Of a stretch of 12,226 nucleotides of DNA, positions 1 to 8,500 are shown piece after piece. Location of the stretch: positions 1-12,226 of the forward strand of contig JAGWTK010000081.1 of NCBI GenBank assembly GCA_028876035.1, read 5' to 3'. Below the pieces are notes generated by a model that was given only the letters and a program-made list of their open reading frames with translations, did not search any database and was not told where the DNA came from. The position numbers were made by a program, and so were the translations under genes. How positions within the stretch are numbered: position 1 is the first letter of the stretch; each line of letters starts with the position of its first letter. Source of the stretch: Bacteroidota bacterium. Its GTDB lineage: Bacteria; Bacteroidota; Bacteroidia; Chitinophagales; Chitinophagaceae.

Positions 1-1
1 C

Positions 2-2851
2 CGAGCTACCATTCCTGCCATTACACACCAAGCAATACTAACGATGCTGCAACAAATCGCTTACATCATGGAGACAAGGGGTGTAAATTTTGTCAGCGAC
101 GGTGACCTACGAAAGATTTTCCCCAATCTTGCGGATTATGAACTGTGTAACTACTTGCCCGCGTTCAATCGCGATGATGTCCGCCGGCAATGGATGTTTG
201 AGCATAACAACCTGCAGGAATTTCTTGCATCTATCGTGTTAGATAATTTATCATTTGACAGATTAATTGATGTGGTTAGTTACCGATCCGATAACAAACA
301 AAAAATTAAAGCGACTTGGATAAATACACTTTCATTCTTTGCCAGCGGGGGCTCTCAAAAAGCAGCACAATTAACTGACTGGCTCACAAAAAATGATCCT
401 GAAACATTGGTCAACTTTGAAACTGACCGTATTTCACCTGAAATAAGGGTGGAGGTTTTCAAGAAAATTTTTCGCCATTACTGTGACCTGAAAATCTGGC
501 TTAGATCGAACAAGTTTTCTGCTAAAGACTTGGCGCGATTCGGTGATTTTACTAGCATTATCGATTTTTTGCTTGAAAAAATTGGCAAAGGAAATGATCT
601 AGTAACAACATTGAACGCTGTCTATGTTCTTAGCGAGTTTTCGCTACTATACAGAAATGGCTATAAGGAAAAAATAACTGCGGCGCTATTAGAATTACTC
701 ACGTCGGAAAAGTCTCCACATGATATTTATGCCATTTTAGGTGGCATGTCCAAGTTGGACATCACCGATGAGGCAAGTATTGAAATCGTGCTAAAAAAAT
801 ATCGGACTTCCAAGAATCAATATATACGTGCGGGCATTTATAAGCTATTGTCAAACACATCTCTTGTCGAGAAATATATTGACGTATATATAGAAGGGCT
901 TGATTTGAGCAGGATAGAAGGTTCTTTCGGCGACAGAGATGGCGTTAACTTGTTGGACGAGCGAATTCATCTTTATAACGGTTTGAGCAAGGTAAAGACG
1001 GCGGAAAAATTGAAACTGGTCATTGGGGTGTTCTCGGATTATGGCAGGAACTATTTCTATTACAGTGATGGTAGGGATTTGGCAAAACAGTTAGTAACTA
1101 ATGCCATTGAGGCTTGGAAAAAGGATGCCAGTATGTTTCAAGTAATGCTGGAATTTTTTCATTCACTTACTCTGACGCAGAGCAAGAATATTGAAACTGA
1201 GGTGGTCCGCTTTTTTGAAAATACGACAGGTAGATGGAGGGCGTTTATGACCGTATGGCAACGAGTGGGATGGAATCAGTTTAACAAAGAAGAATGCTTA
1301 TCAGTTTTAATTCATAAACCAATTGTTGAAGAATTTATTCTGGGTTTTAATAATGGGGGGTTTAATGACGATGAACTACGTTCCCTTCATCAGCTAGTTT
1401 TATTCAATCGCAACATCAAGGATTGGGAGTTATTATTAGATATCATAGAGCAGGCCGCCCGTGAAAAAGGTAGTCCGCAGTTAATACGGCCCGTGTTGAT
1501 CGACCGGAAGGAAAAGTATAAAGTGCAGATACGGTTTAATATTGATTTACTTTTCGATCGCGAGACATTTATCGAGCACGTCCGCTTGGTCTTCGAGAAG
1601 ATTGGCAAAGAGCAAATTAGTCATGAAGATTTATCGAGCTTCACCCATAAGGATAATTCTGTTGGAGGAACGCTTGGCATGTCTCCTGCTTGTACGATTA
1701 TATGGGAGTTTTTCCATTACGATCGAACGGCCAGCCTTGAGGTTTTGCTTGCGCGGCTCAACGATGAGACCCTGTTTGTTGATTATGCAATTCAGGAGAT
1801 TTACGAGATTCTTTCTGATGAGAGAAATAGTTTTGTCTGTCTAACTGATGTTCAACTGGCTGTAATTAAATCATGGACGGTAAATACGTTTGGCGTGTCC
1901 TTATTGCGTTGGTATTTTATGCAGCGATTTAATGTGCAGTTGCCCGAAGAGGAAGTTTTATCATTTTCCAAGTATTGCGATTATAATAATGAAAAGGATA
2001 TCCGTAAGCCAGGTACTATAGAACAATTAGAAAGATTTGTATCATTGGAAGCGCTAAGAGTCCGTGTTGCGCAAAATTTGGGAAATTCCTTACCGGATAC
2101 TATGACTTGGCTGGTCAACGCTGGGTATGCACTTCGCAATAACATGAGTGAATGTTTCGAATCGATTCTGCAGTTTATTGAACAGGCGCCAGACAATGAA
2201 TATAAATTAACCGATGCGCTTGAGTTTTGGGTTGAAAAGACAAGCAACTTTGAACGATTGTTCGTTTTTCTCGATAACGCAGTTTCATTCCAATTGAAAA
2301 CGACGGCTATAACAATTATACGCGATTCAGGTAGAAATATTGTAGAACTGATTGCATTCTTAAAAAAGACCATGAATAGTAAGGAACTGCCTGATGACAA
2401 TCGACTTGATGCGGCAAGCTTTTTAGTTTCACTCCAAGTATTTGAAGGATTTGAATTTGCTGCTAATTATATTTTCAACAACCCGGATGCCAATCTTGAA
2501 TTTTCTCCCCTGTTGGGAAATATCTCTAAATTCACAAACCCTTCAGCTTTACCATTACTATTACGTTTGTGCACGATGGAGAGGAAAGAAGGCCGAAATG
2601 AGTACAAGTCGAACTTGCTTGAGTCAAACATTCTTGGGTGCATTTTTAATATCGGAGTTCAAAATGAGACTAACCTAACACTTGTAAAAGCGGCAATTAA
2701 TGAGTTTGTCGAGACAAATAAACACCTGAAGGATATTCATTTTCTTAATATGGTCGTTATTCGAATAGAAGACAACTACAGCCTTCAACAATCTCAAAAT
2801 TTAAGTATAGATCAAGCAATTGTAGAGTGGAAAAATGTGACTGGTACATAA
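2..2851 (+). CDS. NACHT/STAND-type NTPase, C-terminal part (5' truncated by window), probable defence sensor
   Basis: The frame is open from the first complete codon at base 2 with no stop before the ATG at 44, so that ATG is internal and the gene begins upstream. The visible 949 residues contain no Walker A or B motif; those must lie outside the window. Residues about 55-77 read WMFEHNNLQEFLAS near their end, the Phe-x-His plus Leu-Gln-Glu-Phe/Tyr-Leu-Ala signature found after the winged helix of NACHT NTPases. The remaining ~870 residues are predicted all-helical, rich in Leu/Ile/Phe-spaced helices, resembling HEAT/TPR-like sensor arrays of bacterial NLR-like proteins (Avs and bNACHT groups). 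Known relatives sense phage proteins and trigger effectors; the trigger and N-terminal effector here cannot be seen. The gene is AT-rich compared with the genes to its right. It converges on pbpC across a 139-bp spacer (2852-2990) with no clear terminator hairpin. Family assignment is likely; antiphage function is inference. Confidence 0.72.
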   Translation, partial: RATIPAITHQAILTMLQQIAYIMETRGVNFVSDGDLRKIFPNLADYELCNYLPAFNRDDVRRQWMFEHNNLQEFLASIVLDNLSFDRLIDVVSYRSDNKQKIKATWINTLSFFASGGSQKAAQLTDWLTKNDPETLVNFETDRISPEIRVEVFKKIFRHYCDLKIWLRSNKFSAKDLARFGDFTSIIDFLLEKIGKGNDLVTTLNAVYVLSEFSLLYRNGYKEKITAALLELLTSEKSPHDIYAILGGMSKLDITDEASIEIVLKKYRTSKNQYIRAGIYKLLSNTSLVEKYIDVYIEGLDLSRIEGSFGDRDGVNLLDERIHLYNGLSKVKTAEKLKLVIGVFSDYGRNYFYYSDGRDLAKQLVTNAIEAWKKDASMFQVMLEFFHSLTLTQSKNIETEVVRFFENTTGRWRAFMTVWQRVGWNQFNKEECLSVLIHKPIVEEFILGFNNGGFNDDELRSLHQLVLFNRNIKDWELLLDIIEQAAREKGSPQLIRPVLIDRKEKYKVQIRFNIDLLFDRETFIEHVRLVFEKIGKEQISHEDLSSFTHKDNSVGGTLGMSPACTIIWEFFHYDRTASLEVLLARLNDETLFVDYAIQEIYEILSDERNSFVCLTDVQLAVIKSWTVNTFGVSLLRWYFMQRFNVQLPEEEVLSFSKYCDYNNEKDIRKPGTIEQLERFVSLEALRVRVAQNLGNSLPDTMTWLVNAGYALRNNMSECFESILQFIEQAPDNEYKLTDALEFWVEKTSNFERLFVFLDNAVSFQLKTTAITIIRDSGRNIVELIAFLKKTMNSKELPDDNRLDAASFLVSLQVFEGFEFAANYIFNNPDANLEFSPLLGNISKFTNPSALPLLLRLCTMERKEGRNEYKSNLLESNILGCIFNIGVQNETNLTLVKAAINEFVETNKHLKDIHFLNMVVIRIEDNYSLQQSQNLSIDQAIVEWKNVTGT

Positions 2852-2990
2852 CCAGACACAAAGTGAAATTCGCAGCCAATGTGAGACTAGTTTAAGCATG
2901 TAATTCACTAAGCCTATTGGAGAGCACAACGCTTTTTCATAATAAGTATACCTTAGCAAGTATCGAGTAGCAATGTAAAAGTTCAATTCA

Positions 2991-5303
2991 TTATAAATTT
3001 ACATACTTCACCGTAATCCACACATCCCTGTTGCGGCCCTTGTCGTCGGTGCAGGAAATCTTTACAGGCCCTTCTTCTGGTACGAAGAACTGCTTCTCAC
3101 CCTTGTTACTGGCTTTGTAGAATTTGTTGTTGATATACCAATACGATTTATTGGCATCCGGCGCCAGCCTTGCCAATAACTGCAGTGGTTCGGGGTGCGA
3201 CTTGCTAATCAGGTATTCAGTACCATTGGCAGGAGAGAGGATTGCGGGCTGCCCTTCTTTGAATACTTTTTCACAGGCCGGGTTGTGCGGCGGAATCTTC
3301 GCATAGGCTACCCTGTTATCTTCCATCCAGTTTTGCAGTTCCGGACTAATCACCTTGTATAATTTCTTTTTGTACCCATTGGCGGGTACACAGCTCTGGC
3401 AATAGGAAATACTTTCGTCGGCACTGACCATTATTTCCTGCATATGCTGGCATTTGCCCGCAGGCGAAACAAGCGGTATAAAATAATCGCTGATGATGTT
3501 CGTACAGAAATCGTTCGGCGGCAGCCCGGTTTCGGAGCATACCAGGCGGAGATCACAACCGGGAGGCGGACTAAACCAATCCTGGTCACTATCGTAGTTG
3601 ATGGTATTGAAAATTTTAAAGAGCAATGGCGTAGCAATATTGGCGCCACTCAATTCTGCAACGCCTTTTGCAGAAAAGTTGCCAGTCCAAACACCAACGG
3701 TAAACTTTTTGTTGTAGCCAATACTCCATGCATCCCTGCGTCCGTAGGAAGTGCCGGTCTTCCATGCAATCTTTGGCATATGTTCCGTACTCTGCCAGTT
3801 GAGCGGAAAATCAGGACGATCTACTTTCGACAAAATATCGGTCACCATGAAACAGGACGCGGCGCTCAATAACCGCGTGCGGCGTACAGACGAATCCGCT
3901 GTGGTAAAGGAAGGCGGCGTGTAAACACCATCCGCCGCGAAAGCACTGTACAATCCCGTGAGTTCTTCGAGGCTGGCGCCACAGCCGCCCAATACCAGTG
4001 AAAGCCCCAGTTTATGCTGATCGCGGTTCACCTGTTTAAATCCGGCTTCAATTAGCTTTTCCACCATCCTGTCTTTCCCCAGCTGCTGCAGACTTTTTAC
4101 TGCTGGAATATTGAGCGAATGCTCCAGCGCATATTCCATTGTTACGGCGCCATTGAACTTCTTGTCGTAGTTTTCGGGTGCATATCCCCGGTAGTTGACG
4201 GCTACATCACTAATGATCGACTTTGGCGTTAGCAAGCCCTGGTCGATACAGAGCCCATACAATAACGGCTTCAGCGTACTTCCCGGTTGGCGGATGGCCG
4301 CGGCACCATTTACCTGTCCGCCGTCGGTGGTATCCCGGAAATTGGCAGATCCGATATACGACAGCACTTGCTTTGTTTCGTTGTTGACGACGACCACCGC
4401 TGCGTTGCGGATATCCCGCAGTTTCAATCCCGATGAATAATCGGCCACCAGTTTTTCGATGGTCGTCTGCATATTCATGTCGATATGCGTATGGATGATA
4501 TCACCACCTGACTTGAGCCTGTTCGACAGATGCGGTATCAATGTAGGTACAGCGCCGCGGGTGGCGTTTAGCGGTTCGTCCATGGCGTCTTTGATATCGG
4601 CTGCGCTGAAAATACCTTCTTTGGCGAAGTACTGCAACCAGCGATTCCGTTCCCGTAGAATCAAATCGTTGTGCTTACCAATGACAAGGGTAGAAGGGCG
4701 GTTGGGGATGATAGACAGCGCTGTGATTTCTGCCAGGGATAGGTGGTCAGGATTCTTTTTGAAATAAAGGATGGCCGCCGATTTCACCCCTTGGATGTTT
4801 CCGCCATAAGGCACCAGGTTCAGGTAGCGCTGCAGGATTTCGTCTTTGCTGTAGGTCCACTCCAGCTGAAAGGCGCGGAAGATTTCAATGCATTTATTCA
4901 GATAAGTGCGTCTTTTGGGTTCCAGTGCCCTGGCCACCTGCATGGTAATCGTTGATGCACCGGAGGTCCGTTTCATCCGTACGATATTCCGGAAAAAGGC
5001 ACGACCAATAGCCAGGAGATTCACGCCTGGGTGCTGGTAAAAGTATTTGTCTTCCTTGGCCACAATGATCCGGCGCAACAACGGCGAGATTTCGTTCAGC
5101 TCTGTCTTCATACGCCATTGCTGATCCCGGCTGAGGTAGGCGTGCACTACTTCACCGCGGTTATCGGTGATGATGGTAGAGTAGTCGGGTTCGGGAGGAA
5201 GCGGGAAAATAGCGTTGAGAAAAATAAACAGCAGGAATACCAGGCCGGCAGCAAATACCAGCCGCGCACTAAATTTTTTAATACCCTGAAGTTGATGCTG
5301 CAT
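2991..5303 (-). CDS. pbpC: Penicillin-binding protein 1C (bifunctional transglycosylase/transpeptidase)
   Basis: This 770-residue class A penicillin-binding protein polymerises and cross-links peptidoglycan in the periplasm. A short cytoplasmic N-terminus leads into a single membrane anchor at about residues 13-33. The glycosyltransferase (GT51) domain spans about 45-220: EDKYFYQHPG with catalytic Glu84, ASTITMQVAR at 116-125, the NKCIE motif ending at Glu140, and KDEILQRYLN at 153-162. The transpeptidase domain shows all three active-site motifs: STLK (Ser342, Lys345), SLN (Ser396-Asn398) and KTG (515-517). A Cys-rich linker follows (Cys583, 589, 600, 618, 635, 638), then the PBP1C-specific C-terminal domain (BiPBP_C-like, about 685-768). 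Length matches the family. The sequence AAGGATAG lies directly before the ATG, a weak, rather close ribosome site. The gene is divergent from the alpha-2-macroglobulin gene, its usual genomic partner. Nothing appears missing, so it should be active in both reactions. Confidence 0.96.
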   Translation of the reverse strand: MQHQLQGIKKFSARLVFAAGLVFLLFIFLNAIFPLPPEPDYSTIITDNRGEVVHAYLSRDQQWRMKTELNEISPLLRRIIVAKEDKYFYQHPGVNLLAIGRAFFRNIVRMKRTSGASTITMQVARALEPKRRTYLNKCIEIFRAFQLEWTYSKDEILQRYLNLVPYGGNIQGVKSAAILYFKKNPDHLSLAEITALSIIPNRPSTLVIGKHNDLILRERNRWLQYFAKEGIFSAADIKDAMDEPLNATRGAVPTLIPHLSNRLKSGGDIIHTHIDMNMQTTIEKLVADYSSGLKLRDIRNAAVVVVNNETKQVLSYIGSANFRDTTDGGQVNGAAAIRQPGSTLKPLLYGLCIDQGLLTPKSIISDVAVNYRGYAPENYDKKFNGAVTMEYALEHSLNIPAVKSLQQLGKDRMVEKLIEAGFKQVNRDQHKLGLSLVLGGCGASLEELTGLYSAFAADGVYTPPSFTTADSSVRRTRLLSAASCFMVTDILSKVDRPDFPLNWQSTEHMPKIAWKTGTSYGRRDAWSIGYNKKFTVGVWTGNFSAKGVAELSGANIATPLLFKIFNTINYDSDQDWFSPPPGCDLRLVCSETGLPPNDFCTNIISDYFIPLVSPAGKCQHMQEIMVSADESISYCQSCVPANGYKKKLYKVISPELQNWMEDNRVAYAKIPPHNPACEKVFKEGQPAILSPANGTEYLISKSHPEPLQLLARLAPDANKSYWYINNKFYKASNKGEKQFFVPEEGPVKISCTDDKGRNRDVWITVKYVNL

Positions 5304-5503
5304 CTATCCTTAACAAATTATTAGGCTGCGGTACGATGGAAAGCGTTCAGTTGAGCATTACCTTTTCTGAGCAATCCCATTCATATGTACACCCCTTCCA
5401 TTCCTCCCTGAACGGGCAGGAATTTGTTCCTTCAAATAAAGCGATTCCTTCTTCGATTTATCATCATTTGTTGTACTTTAACACTGCTTTTAACCCTCCA
5501 CGT
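5304..5503. promoter_or_regulatory. Divergent intergenic region between pbpC and the alpha-2-macroglobulin gene
   Basis: These 200 bp separate the start codons of two divergent genes and must hold both promoters. No exact match to the Bacteroidota -33/-7 consensus (TTG and TAnnTTTG) is visible. The best near matches are TAATTTG read on the minus strand close to pbpC (one base short in the spacer) and TACTTTAA at 5475-5482 ahead of the macroglobulin gene, both without a convincing -33 TTG. The region is called from gene geometry only. It stays open in the macroglobulin frame back to an ATG at 5336, but that extension has no secretion signal and is treated as noncoding. Confidence 0.45.
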
Positions 5504-8500
5504 ATGCGCCATGCAAAACTGCTGGTAATTCCGGTAATCATCGGGATTATTTTTTTATACGCCTGTAACCGCCAGGCAGTCGCCCTCGATTATACCAATG
5601 CAAAAGACGAAGTGCCCCAACTGGGCAATCTTGTCTTCCGCTTTAGCAAACCACTCGTGAAAGATTCCCTCCTGGATCAATGGGACTCTACTGCCTACAT
5701 CAGTTTCGAACCCGCCATTCCGGGCCGCTTCCGCTGGGAGCATACTGATGAACTTGTTTTTTCACCCGCGCAACCCCTGGCACCGGCAACCAGCTACAAA
5801 GCAAAACTGAGTAAGGAGCTGCTGCGTTTTTCTGCCTTTGATAAAATTGAAAAGGCCGCAGATGTTCATTTCAGCACAGCTGATCTTAAACTGGAAAACA
5901 CCAATACTACCTGGGTATTGAAAGATCCGAACAGCAAAACCGCCGTACCGCAGGTGGATCTGTATTTCAATTACCCGGTAGCCGCGGCTGCGTTAAAAGA
6001 TAAGCTGGCGATATTGCTCGATGGCAAACCTGCGAATTATACGCTGCAGACCGTATCCGATGGTAACAAAGTATCGCTTTGGGTAGAAGGATTGAAAACG
6101 GAGGATCGCGACTACGAGCTGAAGATAAGTTTGGAAAAAGGTCTTCTGCCCGAAGGCGGAAGCAATCCGAGCAAGGAGAAAACAGAAACAAAAGCAGTCA
6201 TACCATCGCCATTCACCCTTACCATTAACGATATCAATTCCGAACACGATGGTTCAACCGGCACCATCACCGTTCGCACCAGCCAGCAAATTGTTCCGGA
6301 AAATCTGTCCACGTTTATAAAATTTGATCCAGCCGTTAAATTTACCGTTGAACCAGCCGATGATGGCTTTGTCATTTCCAGCGACGCGTTCGATGCCACC
6401 AAAAGTTATGAACTGACGCTTAACAAAGGCCTCCGTGGAAAGATCGGCGGCGTACTCAAAGACGATTACCACAACAGTTTTGCGTTTGGTAAGATCGAGC
6501 CGGCCATCAATTTTGTGAACCGCCAGGCCGTATACCTGGCCGGACAAGGCAACAAAAACATTGAAGTAAAAATTGTGAGTGTTGCAAAGATAAAAGTGGT
6601 GGTGTCGAAGATTTATGAGAACAACCTGCTGAACGCACAACGGAACGGGTATTACCCGCGCGAGAGCAGTGGCGGGGGTGAGGGCGAATACGATTATGAA
6701 GGAAGCAGCGGCGACGATGGCATCGCGGGAGACGTGATCTATGAGAAAGAAATTGAAACACGGACCTTGCCAAAATCCGGATCAGCCCGCCTTTTCAATT
6801 TCAACATAGACGATAAGTTGCCTGAGTTCAAAGGCATCTATCACATTAAAATAAAATCATCGGAAGATTACTGGGTAAGTGATAGCCGGTTTATTTCATT
6901 GACCGACCTCGGCCTGATTGCCAAAGAAGGCAGCGATAAAATATTTGTTTTCGTCAATTCCCTGAAAACCGCGCAGGCTGTCACCGGCGTGAACGTGCTG
7001 GCATATGGCAGCAATAACCAGTTGCTGGGGACCGCCAGTACCGGGGCAGATGGAGTGGCGGAAATCAATTACACCAAAAAAGAATTCGCCGGGTTTAAAC
7101 CTGCCATGATTATCGCAAAAACCGAAAATGATTTTACCTATCTGCCTTTCAATAGCACCAGGGTGAATACCAGCCGGTTTGAAGTAGGCGGTAAACATAT
7201 CAACAGCACCGGTCTCGACGCATTTATTTATGCAGAGCGGGATATTTACCGTCCCGGTGAACGCGTGAACTTTTCAGTGGTCGTGCGTGACAAACTTTGG
7301 AAATCACCGGGTGAACTGCCTGTCAAATTAAAATTCCTGCTGCCGAACGGTAAAGAGTTGAAGTCTTTCCGCAAGACCCTCAATGAGCAAGGCTCGGTGG
7401 AAGGAAGCGTCGATATTGACCAATCAGCCATCACCGGCAGTTATTCCCTGGAAGTATACAATGGAAACGATGTACTGCTCTCCAGCCAGAATTTTATGAT
7501 AGAGGAGTTTGTGCCGGATCGTATTAAGGTGACTGCACAGCTGGACAAGACGGCACTTAATATGGGGGAGTCAGCAACTCTAAAGATTAATGCACAGAAT
7601 TTCTTTGGTCCGCCTGCCGCCAACCGCAACTACGAATGCGAAATCGAGGTCAAACAAAATAGTTTCAATCCAAAAAAATACCCGCATTACAATTTTGAGA
7701 TCGCCAACCCGGGCGTGTCCTTCGACAAAGTAGTCAATGAAGGGAAGACCGATGATGAAGGTAATGCAACGCAATCTTTCACTTCAAAACCCGAGTACAA
7801 GAATGTTGGCTTATTGAAAGCTGATTTCTTTACCACTGTCTTCGATGAAACCGGACGACCGGTAAGCAGAAGCGCCAGCCTGGATTTGTACACACAAGGG
7901 GTGTTCTTTGGCATCGGGGAAGACGGTTGGTGGTATTACCCGCTGAATCAGCCGATCAGTTTTGGGTTGATTGCATTGAACAAACAGGAACAACCTACGA
8001 CTGCCCAGGCAAAAGTGGAAGTCATTAAACACGAATACCGCACCGTGCTCACCAAAAGCGGCAGCTACTTTCGCTATGAATCACAGAAAGAAGACGTGAC
8101 GGTGGCGAGTGTGACCATACCCGTGAGCGGGGAAAAAGGCAATTTCAGTTTTACACCACGAAATGCCGGGAATTATGAATTGCGGGTTTCAATCCCTGGT
8201 TCGGCTGCCTATGTAAAAAAAGAATTCTATAGCTATGGCGGTTGGGGCAACAATGAATCCAGTTCATTTGAAGTAAGTGCAGAAGGTAATATTGATATCG
8301 ATCTGGATAAAGCCAATTATGCGACGGGCGAGTCGGCGAAGCTTTTGTTCAAAACACCGTTCAGTGGAAAGATGCTGGTGACTATGGAGACAGATAAAGT
8401 GGTATCGCACCAGTATGTAAACGTGGATGGTCGCCAAGCTTCGCTTGAATTGAAGTTGGGAACTGAGCATCTGCCCAATGTATATGTGACCGCTACTTTG

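Noticed and set aside
2852..2990. Terminator in the convergent spacer between the NTPase and pbpC
   Set aside because: The only pairing seen (AGTGAAATT with AATTCACT) has a bulge and a loop of about 30 nt, with no T-run on either side.
3444..3872. A 142-codon plus-strand frame opposite pbpC
   Set aside because: It is antisense to the transpeptidase domain of pbpC, lacks any family motif, and the opposite strand carries all the expected catalytic motifs.
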